Source: Apostichopus japonicus (lineage: Eukaryota > Echinodermata > Holothuroidea > Aspidochirotida > Stichopodidae). From it: a stretch of 64,000 nt of DNA. Both the position numbers and the translations under genes were made by a program. Below, in pieces: positions 12,000 to 24,500 of this stretch; position 1 is the stretch's first letter, and every line of letters begins with the position of its first letter. The stretch spans positions 632,501 through 696,500 of the forward strand of contig NC_092576.1 of the NCBI RefSeq assembly GCF_037975245.1. Reading direction: 5' to 3'. A model generated the notes under the pieces. It searched no databases and had not been told where the DNA came from. It saw nothing but the letters and a program-made list of their open reading frames with translations.

Positions 12000-12595
12000 C
12001 TGCCAAAATGCCTTTTAAAATTGGTGCCAAAGTAACAAGTACATTTTCTCTTTCAACTCAGGGCCACAGCTAAGTGCTAAAGCTTGCTGGATGCTGGGAG
12101 TGATGAAGGTTTCAGAGGTGTCAAGTTTCCAGCCAGACGGGCTAAGTAGCACCCAACTCAGTTAGTTGGAGTCGTCTCACGTTTCTCGCAAGACGGGAAC
12201 ATATTTCCCGCCAGAGGGGCTAAGTTGTACCGAACTGAGGTAGTGGTAGTCGTGTCAAGTTTCCCGCCAGACGGTCTAAGCAGCACCCAACTCAGGTTAG
12301 TGGGAGTCGTCTCAAGTTTCCCGCAAGAAGGGAACATTTTTCCCGTGAGGGTAAGGGTCAGGAAAAGCGCCAGGTAGGAGAACAAAATCTGCTAAAATGC
12401 CTTTTAAAAATGGTGCCAAAGTAACAAGTACATTTTTCACTTTCAGCTCAGGGCCACAGCTAAGGATGCTGGATGCTGGGAGTGATGGAGGTTTCATAAG
12501 TGTCAAGTTTCCCGCCAGACGGGCTAAGTAGCACCCAACTCAGTTAGTGGGAGTCGTATCAAGTTTCCGGCAAGACGGGAACATGTTTCCCGCTA
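12000..12595. repeat. Compound tandem repeat, GC-richer than surroundings
   Basis: An outer unit of about 388 bp occurs twice: AAATGCCTTTTAAAA, AAGTAACAAGTACATTTT and GGGCCACAGCTAAG appear in order from 12008 and again from 12396. Inside it a shorter unit recurs, recognisable by TTTCCCGCCAGACGG, CTAAG(T/C)AGCACCCAACTCA and GGGAGTCGT at about 12130, 12265 and 12510, plus diverged copies. Long open frames on the minus strand here arise from the repeat and are not genes. Confidence 0.75.
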
Positions 12596-12604
12596 TTTTT
12601 TAAT

Positions 12605-13693
12605 GTCTCTACTATCTCATCATGTCCCAGCCTCCTGGAAAACTTCCCACTTGGTGCAGGTCCCTAAAAAACCTGCATACAGTGTGCTAAATGACCTAAG
12701 ACCAGTGCAGGCACTCACCTCGATCCCTATGATATTTTGGAACGACTCGTGATTCCAAGATTACGCTCTCAAATCACTTCTTTATGAAGATCCTCATCAG
12801 TTTGGATACAGAAAAAACGCTCCGTAGAAGATGCTATTTTATTCTTTGTTGACTCCATATACAGACATTTAGAGTTTTATTTGTAGAATTTCATCTGCAA
12901 TCAACACCATCCTTCCGCACATCTTAGTTGACAAAGTGTGCGACTATGATATTAAGTATAACATGACGAAGTATCACCTGTTCTATTTACCCTTTATACT
13001 TCTACCTGTCGTAGCACACAACCTAACACGCATATTATTAATTTGCCGGGTATAGGCAAGAAATATCCACCTTCAAAAATTGGTGTGATGAAAACAGATT
13101 ACAACTAAATGTGTCTAAAACAAAGGAGCTTGTCATTGATTTTCGACGTAGTAGGCACCGAATCGAGAGAATTGACCTTTGAAATGAACCAGTAGAACAA
13201 GTGCAATCTTATAAATACCTGGGAGTATAAATCACTGATAAATTGAAGTGGGATGAACATGCAAAACGTGCTCTAGCAAACACTAATCAGCGTATGTTCC
13301 TATTACGGAAACTTAATTCATTCAGACTAGACACGACTCTCATTTCTCTGTTCTATATTAAAATCGGCAATCAAGACCACCATTACATTCTGTTCAGCCG
13401 CGTGGGATGGAAATACTACTGCTAGAGACATGACCAAGTTATATAGACTAGTTTCTAAAGCAATGAAAGTTTGTCGGTCACAGGACCTCAGTTCAGTAGA
13501 TGAGTTGCTTGTCAGAGTATTACAGAGTAATATGAAGTCAATCATGTCATCCCAACATCCTCTGTGGCATCGGGTAGATTACAGCAATCAAACAGGCAGA
13601 CTAATTATCATGAGATACCGAACGGAGAGATACAGGCGTTCTTTCTTGCAAAGGGCTATTCTCAATCTTGCCAATGTATTATGTAGGAAATAG
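12605..13693 (+). pseudogene. LINE reverse transcriptase relic
   Basis: Plus-strand translation in shifting frames gives SWKTSHLV and KKPAYSVLNDLRPV, then a QFGYRKNAPSVEDAI-like segment, then a jump (the palm with the Y/FADD box is deleted) to WCDENRLQLNVSKTKELVI, EQVQSYKYLGV, ITDKLKWDEHAKRALA and NQRMFLLRKLNSFRLD. The tail (13430-13693) continues the C-terminal region with SSVDELLVRVLQ and HPLWHR and ends at TAG. Order fits non-LTR RT. Multiple stops and frameshifts make it inactive. Confidence 0.8.
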
Positions 13694-13859
13694 GCCAATT
13701 TTATGTGTCAGAACATGGACGTAGTAGTCTTAATTTTTCGTTTTAGGAATCAGATTTTTATGTTTTTCAATGTATTTATGATTGTTTTATTGTCTGTTTT
13801 ACTGAGTTGGAGTGAATGCCAATTCCTTTAATGGTCATTAAAGAATATTATATCATACA

Positions 13860-14110
13860 TATTATCTTAATGTGGTTCATCTACACACCAAATATGAAGT
13901 TGGTCCGACCTTCCCTTCTTCAGATATCGTGTTTACAAGCTGGGCGTAACAAACGCACCCTCCCTTCCTCCAGCCCATACAGACATATGTCATCATAATT
14001 GCAAAGGTTACGATTATCATCGTAATAAAATAATAATGATGACGACGACGACCGTGACCATAATCATAATAACAATTATCATAATCATCATAATAATCTT
14101 CTATCTCTTT
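13860..14110. repeat. End piece of the TGACC-rich repeat plus (ATN)n low complexity
   Basis: The segment ending TTTACAAGCTGGGCGTAACA near 13925-13950 is the same terminal piece that closes the large array at about 55405-55430. It is followed by ATAATAATGATGACGACGAC-type trinucleotide low complexity to about 14100. This marks an independent dispersed copy of that element's end. Confidence 0.6.
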
Positions 14111-14394
14111 ACTGACTCATTAACTTTTAAACAAATAGATATGTTAATTTAGTGAGTTTTTTAGTATTACAATACAACTCAATCATTGCCTAATATATCT
14201 TTTATAGCACACATCATTACTCAGTTCATTACACAGTTCAACTGCACAGAATACAAAACGTACAGTAATACTATTTAAATATACAGATTACGTACCATTA
14301 CGTAGAAATACTAACAGGAAACCAAACAAGCAATGAGCCCCTATGCAAAGGGTGCTAACTGAAAATGAAATCCTTTTTACTAAAAACAGTTTCT

Positions 14395-15050
14395 AAATCG
14401 TGAAGAGAAATCGGAGGATAAGGCTTACTATTAAAAAGATAATATTTAAGTTGTAAGTAGAACTTAAATTTGAAAAGGAAATACATAACCTTAAAAATAC
14501 TGCCCAGAGTTTTTTTTTGTGTGAAATATCAAGTACTTCGCATGAAAAATGAGAAAGTTATTCGGATGTTTGAGAGTAAGCTTATAACCAAAGAATAAGT
14601 CTTGTTTTGAAAAAAAAAACAGAACTGTCTATCAAGAACTGCCTGCTCGACATCAAGAACTGACTTTGCAATGACTTAGAAGTAACTTTGCATTCCCAGA
14701 AAATATGTTGACGTCTTTCATCTTTTTCGCCGCAAACATGTGCACTTAGGATCCAATAAATGAAACGAAACTGTAAATGAAGCTTACACTGCCTAAGAGA
14801 TTTAAATGAAATAAGAAAGATATCACGTCATTGTTTGTCATTAAGAGTAAAACTATTATTCCATTGAGAAACTGCCTTTGGAGGAGAGACAAACTTTTGA
14901 ATTAAAATGCTGCGACAATATTACGAGATAAGGACGGATAACAATGAATCCTAAAGAACTGTGAACCCTCCCTATTCTCCTGCAGACTGTTATTGTCTTC
15001 CCTTTTCAATTACCAGGAATAGCATGAATAACACTGTAATGTGTCAAGGA
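14395..15050 (-). pseudogene. LINE C-terminal zinc-binding relic
   Basis: Reverse-strand frames give CKLHLQFRFIYWIL then AHVCGEKDERRQHIFWECKV, the Cys-x2-Cys/Glu-Asp-Glu/His-x3-Trp-x-Cys pattern found at the end of many non-LTR retrotransposon ORF2 proteins (CxxC, then HxFWxC). Downstream a TLGSIFKVMYFLFKFKFY-like segment follows with frameshifts. The RT itself is not present in this fragment. It is a dead relic. Confidence 0.6.
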
Positions 15051-15279
15051 CCAAGGTAAAATAAACTTATTCTTAAACAAGAGCCCAAGGGCACTATGGT
15101 TCCTTGCTTATAAGGACTAAGCACTATCCTAATATTGTTATTTCCGGGTTTAATGTCCACACAATATTATTGCTATAAATATCACAAATCAATGATTGTT
15201 CCGTTTGAGAATCTGTTGACTTTTGTTAGATTTGTTTATAAGAAATTGCAGAATCATCATAACTGTACTTAATAACTTT

Positions 15280-15990
15280 GGTTGCACAGGAGTCAACCCA
15301 TGGACAATTAAAATATGGTGACAAAACTTCAACTTAAAGCAAAAACTAATACAGGTTACTGGAGGCGCTATTCCAAAATCACGTGATGTCGACAGAGGTC
15401 CATCTCTCAAAACCAAAAGAATATTGACATTGACCTCTGATAACTTTGCGCATGAATTTCGCACAGGGGTCAACCATGGACAATTTTGATCGGAAGACCA
15501 TTTGCGATCTGAATAGCCACAAAAATTCAAATAACCAAAGAAACTTATACAAGTCACCAGAGGTCAACCTAAGGTCAAAGATCACAAAGATGCGGGTCGA
15601 CAAATGGATTACAATAGCGCAACTCCCAACATTGACGGACATTTGTTCTCAAGTTATCGCAAAAATACTAGTATTGACCCCTAATTGACCTTTGTTGACC
15701 TTCTTTATCACAACTGTTATATTTAAAAACAATCCCATTTACAACTAGTTCCAAAATAAAACTTTCGGACCCTGTCAATGGAAGTTATTGCTTTGTTTAT
15801 TATTTTGGTATTTGGCCCCTTACTGACCTTTGGTGACCTTTACAGGCACCGAAAACGATAGGGCACAACTTCTCACTCTGTCGGATCTAAATACCAAGTT
15901 TGAGTTAAGTTTTTTGTTGAATTACAGTGTACCCAAGCAAGTGTTACATACACACCCACACACGCACACACCCATTGTGCAACCGTAAGT
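15280..15990. repeat. Degenerate TGACC-rich tandem repeat
   Basis: Two units with the core GTCAACC-ATGGACAATT start near 15290 and 15470 (period about 180 bp). Further right come blocks rich in TTGACCTTTG and GGTGACCTTT, ending in a CACACCCACACACGCACACA run at about 15955. It is related to the larger array at 53300-56300. Confidence 0.6.
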
Positions 15991-16007
15991 AAAAAAAAAT
16001 TAAACTA

Positions 16008-17117
16008 ATTGTGTGTATCTCTGTTTCTTAGCGAAGGCTACTGTCTTAAAATTTGTTTGATAATAAAACATTGTCAAAGAACACCAGATGGAAATGAGAA
16101 ATTTTACCCGCAAATTTGATATTCATGATCGCCATCTTTTACTAGAAGAAAAGATAACATTAGACCAGTTACAATACAGACTTTTAGTGCCTGTCGTTAA
16201 ATAAATCAACTAAATAATGTCCTCTTATTTTATAATTTGGTACTGATTACCTTGTCCGTCAGGCTGTTGGACAACTTGCTTTAAAAATAATGAAGACATG
16301 TGTCCAACGTGAATGTAATCGTGTTAGTGTGATTGCACATTCTTACTTTTATATCAAGATTGCAAGAGAACTATTAACCTAGATTACCTCGTGAATTCAG
16401 AGTCATGTCATTTCCACAAGACGTGTCATCATCATCACGCACTGATCTGTGAAATAGAAGCAAAGACGATTATCGTTAGAAAAAAAGAAAGAAAGTATCA
16501 CCTCTTAATGGTTAATAAAGTTTTAAACTCGGGTGATTAATTGGTTTAGCCTCTGTACAAATATCACTTTTACTTTCATCATTACATTGGCTAAAATAGA
16601 TACACATTATTTTAACAATTTTGTCACTCATAACAGTAGTAGCCACCAAAAAGTGGAAAACCTAGACGAGATTTAGACAATGAAAAAATGACATCATTTA
16701 ATTTATAGTTGATTGTAGACTTATTTGCTTCTTTTAAAAGCAAGACGTCATGTTTCTAGCTGTTTCTTCGAGCTGTGGATATATTGCAGGTACTAAAATA
16801 ATTAAGTAACATCCTTCTCCAAATTTAATAATATTAATAGTTATAATTAAATATTGCTAAAAGCAATTATTTAGCAAGAATTTAAAAAGACAAAGCATTT
16901 AAAGACCACGTTCTTCTCCTTAAAAACGCTGTAAATAGACAGGTTTGGATGTGTTACAGTTTAATCTTATATATTATAACTGCATTGATCATCGATTATA
17001 GTAAATAAATCCTTAAAATAGCTCATATTCGATGAAAATGCAGATATTATGCAGCTCTATGAGCAAGCTCTTTGATAGAAAAAAAAATACCCAAAAATAT
17101 TTTCAAGTAGTTGTAAC
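16008..17117 (+). repeat. Dispersed repeat R1, right copy (interrupted by hAT-like element)
   Basis: Inverted match of 1-1315. The homology does not stop at 17117: the first bases after the hAT-like element, from 27752, continue the alignment with positions 1-47 (AGTAGTTGTAAC then AGTTGTAAC here, AGTAGCTGTAAC then AGTAGTTAC in the other copy). R1 was therefore split by the insertion. Confidence 0.8.
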
Positions 17118-17419
17118 CAGAGCCGTATATAGAGAGAGTTTGGCCAACCATGTAACCGATTTGGATTGGTCGAGAGGGACAGCGCCCACACAGAGTGGTA
17201 AAATAGGTCCACTTGAAAACTTTATAGCAGGCGACACGCATATTCACAGTGTATAGACTATCGTTTGTGTACACGAAAAAAGTACGAAATTATGAAAGAA
17301 ATGGTGCTGGGGATGCTGCAATCGGTCAGAACATGGATATTGATGTTTGATTTTCCGACTGACCATAAAAGAAGAGGATTTTTTTTGGAAGTAGAAAGAA
17401 CAAGATGGAGATCTAATGA

Positions 17420-18350
17420 AAAAAGTTTGTGTAGCCTAGGCCCATAGCCATAGGCCCTAGTGTAATACGAGTAATGTACAAGCAATGCGAGAATTTTACG
17501 TTCAGACTGGTTTCTGTAATTACATTCATGGCTATTCTCTCTCGTTTTACGATCCAAAAATTCGATTTCATTATGCCAGCTCTCCTAATCAAAGGCATTG
17601 CAGTTTCAGTCGCACATATAGTTATCCTAATTCCTAGTTATTGTATGCCTAGGCTATGCCTAGCCTAAAAAAGTATAACTTTCAGTTTAATGTAAAAGGG
17701 TGGGCTAGGCATAACGTAAAGCCCTAATCCTAAGTTAAGCCCGAAGCATAAGTTAAGCCTGGGCTTAGTTGGACCTGGACCATTCTTGCTATTACTACAA
17801 CTGTTATAGCACATTACATAATATGGCACAGTATAAGGCCCAATTAAACTAGGCCTAAGGAAAACAAAGTAGCCTAGGCCTAAACTAGTTAGGCTAGGTC
17901 TATACTCATTGGCAACTTGTGGGTTGTGTACACATACAGGCCTAATTATATAGACCCTTTTAGTATGCCATAAACAAGTGCCCAAATGGTTAAATGATCT
18001 TGGTTTGTGTTAATTGTCAGCATTGGCCTAGCCTTTTTAGGCTAACATGAATTCAGCCTAATGTTTTCTTCTTCAAAAGTATAGCCTAGGCCTTGGTTTA
18101 ATTTGGATGCAGTCAACTTCATTTATAAAAGTAGCAGGGGCCTAGGCTACATTTCAAAGACCACTAGGCCAAGGCTGATTATGGTACTGGTAGCCTAGCC
18201 TTAGTTATGCTTATTGCAAAGACTACCCTACACTCTTGTCTTGGTCACTGAATTATCTTAAGAGCCCTGTCACCACATGTTGATAAAGAAATGTTCAAAA
18301 TATTGCGTAGGCCTAGCTTGGGCAATGCCTCGTTTCGTTTAACTGTTTTA
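17420..18350. repeat. AGGCCTA-rich low-complexity segment inside hAT copy 1
   Basis: CCTAGGCC, GGCCTAG and TAGCCTAG-type words recur many times here and again at 60300-60780 in copy 2, where they are inverted. The same words appear sparsely elsewhere (26470-26570, 63500-63640). No coding capacity. Confidence 0.55.
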
Positions 18351-20500
18351 AAGCAAGACTTGAATTGATTTGAAATTTAGTGTTAACTGGTATTTCACTA
18401 AGAAGCAAAACTGTGCATTCCAACGGAGTGCAAATTAAGAGGGGGGGGGATGCAGTATGATACACCTTTCAAGTTTTAACACATTATAAATGCACTTATG
18501 CCAGAAACTCATTGCATCAGTAACTCCTTATTCCCCAAATTGACACCCACATTGACGATTGAAGTTTATAAAAATCATTCTAAAATTATCTTTAGACAGT
18601 AAATTTTAACTCCCTGAATTTCAGGACTTTTTTTACAAATCAAAGGTGACATGTGCTCTGAAGAAAAACTCCTAACATAAAAAGCCACTGTTAGCAGACT
18701 GTGATAAAGACGAACCTGGCCAGTGACTATTAGACTGAAATCCAGTTCCTGCAACCACAGCAATAAAGTCTTTGTTTTAATCAATGCACTTGTGTATTTG
18801 AATCTTTCAAAATGGACACTCAATGGCAGTTGGTTAAGATATAAGGTTTTACCTTCATCATGGAGAGTTGAAGGGAATCTGCCTCATAATCTGAATAATG
18901 GACTCAAGGATAGCAACAAATCATGATTGGATAATGATTTTGAGCAAGTAAATATCTGGCAATTTGAAAGTTTGTATTATTTTTGACATATTATTTAAGC
19001 TGTTTAGCTCACAAACAAGCAAATGATCAAGTGACAACAACCAATGCAGTATATTTAAAGGTATTGAAGACTCGCCCTAAACCGCATGCCGCACTCTGAA
19101 AAAGTTTACTTTCCATTGCTTGCAAGTGAAGTTTTTTTTGTGTCACTACAAAATGCAGACAGTAATGAAACCTGATACCTTGTTATCTTTTATCTAGACC
19201 TGAGATGTCCACGCTGCTATGTGCACTGTGTTGTGGGTAAAGACCGTGATGTTTGTATTGACTGTACACTAATGTCTATTTACAGATGGTAGCAAGCTGT
19301 GTGTGTATTTTCTGGGATCAATGGTGGTGTGATTCCACATCCATGCAACTCCAACTGCTTCCTTCACCTCCTTGCAGATGTACCACATGTCCAAAAAAAG
19401 TCAGCATTGGTTAATGTAATTAACCTGGCTTCCTCCTGAGCTGGCAAATACACATGAATTGTCAAGTACAGAGGTCAGTGTGAAACAGCTGAAAGATCTT
19501 CTCAGCTTTCAAGAAAACAAAGACTTGAAGCCAAATTGACAGAGGCCACACTTACACCATCCCACTCTCATAAGATGGAGGTATCACACACACTTCATTT
19601 TGCATTTTGCTTCTGCGATGCAGTGCCTGGTAGACTGTGAGGGTCACCCAATGGATGTTTTAACAACTGCCTGGTATATAGAGCTCTGCAACAGATAATT
19701 CATCATGATGTCGAGTCGTCATCCTGTCATGGCCTTGAGCAAGTTGAACCCACTTCAACACAAAGCAGCTATTGAATTCTTGTTTAGGTACTGTCAAATC
19801 CACATCACCATCATTGCTGGTTCCAGCTAAGCCGACCATAATAAAAGAGTACAATGAGGGTTGTTTAATTCACCCAACAGAGCTTGCATTCCAGTACCTT
19901 TGGGCAGCTGAAAAGATATTCAGAAATTGTTATAAGAGTGTGTTTGTATGCATGCATATGTGTGATTTTCTTGCTTTACAGAACAGCTCCATTTTGATAA
20001 GCTATGTAACCCTGTGGAAACATGCCAATCATATGATTGAAATAGCACAGGCTGAAACGATTCTTAAATGAAAAGCTTAATGACTTCTTGCATTTTGATA
20101 CATCACTGTTCAGGTAAGGCCAGTAAGGGCAGTATGAAGAATAAGTAACAATTAATAATTATCATTATGGCCATTTGCTGTGTGCATAATAACAAACTGA
20201 ATGATGTCATCAGCCCTGTGCTCAGTTGACAGAACTGACAAGTAGGCACACTATGTCAGTGTGACCCATGAAACCTTATTAAGGACATGACCGTATAGTA
20301 TATATGTTAATGGAAAATACATAAGCTACAACATACACCAGTATTCAGTTGTTGCAGGGTTTCTTTTCTCGACAGACCCATTCAATCTATTGTACCTACT
20401 ATAGCCTAGTACTACATTCCTGAGAAATTAACACCACAATATCAGTCTTAGGTTTGCTCACAGACTCCCAACTATTGCTAACTCCTACACTCAAGTATAT

Positions 20501-20840
20501 AGTTTAGTTTAGTAGAAAAAAAGACCAGGAGAGACACTCAAGTCCCCATTAAGGACCCTAAGGCTATATGAGAGGAATAAAACCGAGGACATCAAATGTC
20601 ATACCCAATTACAATGCTTAATGTACTCATCCAAAGTATTCTTAAACCCATTCACACTACTTGCAATTCAACCTTCTCAGGCAAACCATCCCATTCATTC
20701 ACAACCCTTGTATTAGACTTTAGAGTAAAAGTTATGCCGAATATTAATCCTACTTTGTAACTTCTGGAGTTTAAGACAATGACCTCTGGTACAACTACTT
20801 TTGGCAAACCTGAAAAGATCAGTGAAGCATAAATCGTCAT
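20501..20840 (-). pseudogene. CR1-like LINE 3' end inside hAT copy 1
   Basis: The minus-strand frame contains VVNEWDGLPEKV, matching VVNEWNGLPEKV at the C terminus of the LINE RT at 38447-38790. The element ends in an ACTAAACTAAAC tail as the longer LINE does. The same truncated LINE is present in hAT copy 2 (57552-57905), so it was in the hAT-like element before that element amplified. Confidence 0.8.
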
Positions 20841-20900
20841 TTTATGTGTAGGCCTACTCTATTTAATTGAAGGATCTATTAATGTAGGCCTGATGCTATA

Positions 20901-21290
20901 TAGACTGGTTCCAATTCTCATAAAGATCCCCCTAAAATGATGACGAAGGCATTTTTGAGTACAAGCAATTGAAATATTGTTTCTCTATGAAAATTTTATG
21001 CTGATTTCAAAAAGCCTGGTCCCCAAGCTGAATTTTGAGGGAAAATGTGTCTAATTTGCATAAATTCAAAATGGCCGACAACTTTATGATTTTGGTGTAT
21101 AACTCAAGAGTCAAGACTCGTAGAGACTTCGTTCTTGTGTCTATACCTATGTTTTCAGAGTCAAAGAGTACGTTTATAACATTAGTTGTATGATTGGATG
21201 ATAAATGTTTACACTTAATTTGCATAAATGCAAAATGGCCGCCAATTTGATGCTTTGATGCATAACTCAAGATTCAAGACCCGTAGAGAC
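20901..21290. repeat. Left TIR of the 6.4-kb transposon, with internal duplication
   Basis: Inverted counterpart of 26960-27332. Within the left arm a unit of about 175 bp is partly duplicated: the TTTGCATAAAT(T/G)CAAAATGG, AACTCAAGA(G/T)TCAAGAC and TAGAGACTTC words recur at 21055-21130 and 21220-21292. The repeated AT-rich TTTGCATAAAT words are candidate transposase-binding sites. Confidence 0.8.
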
Positions 21291-21578
21291 TTCATTGTTG
21301 TGTCTATACCTAGGTTTTCAGTGTCAAAAAATTCATTTATAACCGTAATTATATCATTGGGTAATATGCTCACACCTATCTTGCACAAGTTCAACAATAC
21401 GCCATTCTAAAAGTTATCTAATCTGTCTTTCTCGGGTTTAGATTAATGTCGCTTTTTGCCAAAAACGGTTTCTAGAGTTTAAAAATGATAATTTATACTT
21501 TTTACATTACATTGGAACATAAAGAATTCATTGATCATTTACTTACGGATGAAATTTATGTCTCTGAATAACCACCAA

Positions 21579-24500
21579 TTAATTGTCTCTTACGTTGAAG
21601 CATTCGGGTCCACGTTTTCTACAGCCACATTGGCCAATGCAAGGAATACGTGCCTTTCTGCACTTGCACTGCATGGTATTACATGCTGTTGTACATCCGC
21701 AAGAAATCAGTTCCACACAGACGTCGGGAATGGGATCCAGAGTCATCAGAATGGGTCGCAATCCTGTATCTCCTCGCTTCCAACCCATATCAGCTGGATC
21801 TGGTAGATCAGGTGTTGGGCAGTGAGCTTCTTTCCATACCATGGTTTGAAAGTGTACACGCTGGATATGATGATGTAGCGAATTACTGGTCGGAGGCAAA
21901 CACTCATGTTTTTTGGCCTTCTCAAACATGATTCGACGTGCAGTATCTACCGAAGCTGTGTCAACACCATACATGAGGGATACAAACTTTTCTGTGGATG
22001 ATATCTTATCTGCATTTAACAAGCCTTCACCAAGACTACTCAGTAGTTCAAAATGGGTAGCAAACACTCTCCATGCTGTTTTCTTTGTGTGACCAAAGAA
22101 GTAAGAAGTTGTGTCGCACCCTGTTAGTGCGTGGAATGGAAGTAAGGCATTTTCAGAACCAGTCGGCAATTTTTGACGAACGGCATCAACAGGAATGTAC
22201 TTCCTTTTCTTCTTCGTTCCAGCCATCATCCATAAGTGGTTGCACTGGACACGGTGAAAATGTGCAACCAAGAGCAGAAGGACATCGGTGTCTTGTGCTG
22301 AAACCACAACTGTGTCAAAAGGGATGTTGACTGCGTGCAGGACAAGTCTAGTATCTACTTCTTCGTGAGACGCTCTGAGAGGCATGATGTTAGTTGCTGT
22401 GTGAGAAGATTTTAACTCCTGTTCATTCTCAAATCCACCAGCTACAACCACCTCCTTATCGGGTGGAGCATTTTCTAAGAGTTGCTCGGAAAGAAACCTC
22501 GCAAGATCTGACTTGTTGTCTGGTGAGGATATGAAATTGGACCATGAGCTTGGGAGAGGGACATCTCTACCTTCAATTACGCGTCGTATTGGTCTTATGG
22601 TTTTAGAGCGCCTTTGTCGTGTCATAGATTTGATTGACTCTTCACGATATCTATCAAATACCACATCTATTCTACAATAGTTAGAACCCGATTGATATAT
22701 AGACTTTGTAAACTCATCTGCTAGGTCTCCAAACGTCTTAGCATTAGTTGGCTTGCCGACAGCAATTACTCTGACCTGCCCATCTATCACCAAGCAAGCA
22801 GTACTTTTGTTGAAATCAATATTTGCAGGGCATTCGACTTCCGCTGTTATTACGTCGGCTAGGATTGCTTTGTTCCCTGTCCTAAGCGTACCATTAACAT
22901 TGGCAAGGGCGAGTGGTACAGGCATCAGTTCATGCTTCAGAACAGTATCAAGATCCACTTTGCGCCCTCCTGCATATGCAATGATGAGACGTTGCAAGAT
23001 GTTCCTGTCGGTCTTCAGGATCTTTGTTTTATCCTTGTCACTACCCGATATCTTGACCTCGTACAGGGTTTCAAAAGTCGGTGCATTGTTTTTAGTGATA
23101 GGGTCATAAAGTGATTTATTGGGTGAGGACTTATTTAGATCTATCACAAGTCTGTCTTTGACAAATTCCTGCAGCTGCTGCTTGCCATAGGTCTGAGCAT
23201 TTAACAACGAGTCTTGAATTTGTTCATCAGCCAGATCTTTCGTCACAATGCTTTGAAGAGCAGTTGGCTGGACAGTAGGATCAAAAACCTTGAATCGTTG
23301 AAATACAGACACGAGGGACTGCTCATCAGTGTTGCCTTTCTCCTGGCGGCTAGGCATTTCTTCATTTCGACAATGCCGGTCCGTGTGACTCATGTGATAC
23401 ATCCTTCTGGTTTCCAATGCAATAGGTGAACGTAGATTGTAAGAAAGAGCCCAGCGAGTGAGTGCAGAACTTGTCTTGGTAATTCCAACTATTCCACCAC
23501 CACGCTTTCCCGTTCCGTTCAACCATTCCTGCGCTTGATCAGGATCAACTTGATTGAATCGGCGATTTGATCCCTTCACAACAAAGTTTCCCCGCTGAAA
23601 CTCAGTTAATACATCTGCTGGCAACTGCGACATCTCTGCAAGATACACGGGACCCCAACGCCCATAATTATAGTGGTCATACCTAAGAAAGTAGGGCAAC
23701 ATCTCACGGAAGGCAAACAGGTGCAGATCCCATACACCATCACGCTGGGCAAGTGTGATCATAAGGAGAGTCTCAACCATTTTTATGTATTTCCACCAGA
23801 AGTCAAAGTTGACATTCTCCTCTCGTCTCTTTTCTTCAAAATTTTCCATTATTCTACCGAATGACTGACTGTTGAGAATTCCTATCAGGTCTTGTGTATC
23901 AGCCTGTGAAATGTCACCATACATTTGCTTGTCAGTAGCGTCAATATGGTGTGGAATACTTGGCCCTAGCAAACGCCACAAAGCCTGAACTGTCAGTTTA
24001 TGGGCCCTCGTGGCCTTGTTGTAGCTCTTACCATTCATTGCCTGTTGGGCAGTATTTTGTCCAAATATACCTGCCTCTATCCATACCTCTGCTAATCCTG
24101 AGCCCTCCATATGTGTTCCAATGACGTTGAGAAAGTTCATTGATATATGAAGCCCTCCTAGTCGTGGTATGAGGTTCTTATACTCTTCTGGGTGGGCCCA
24201 TTTGAGCTCCATTAGCTTGCAGTATAAGGCTTGGTCAACAGTAAGAACTGTAAACTCCTGCCCTGCATGTGCGGAGACTTGGAAGCACCTACGAACAACT
24301 GTATTGAGAGTGTCATATTCATGAGCTGGAGCCTGGATTATAGGCATATAGCCGACTGAAGTCATTGGTTGAGACTGAGAGGAAATTTTTTCGTTGAAAA
24401 CTGTCCAGCTGGAAGTAACTGTCCCTCTTTGCCGCAAAATGTTGAATGTCAGGTCGGTAGCAAATGCTTCTCTGGCACACTTTGTCGCACACTCTGACTG

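Noticed and set aside
12158-12506. Overlapping minus-strand frames with repeated TTPTNLSWVLL
   Set aside because: They reflect the tandem repeat; repeats in different frames and no family match.
1-17117. A Polinton/Maverick-like giant element bounded by the R1 inverted copies
   Set aside because: No polymerase B, packaging ATPase, capsid or integrase gene lies inside; the interior is LINE relics, satellites and apparent host exons, and homology in the right copy continues beyond the presumed end.
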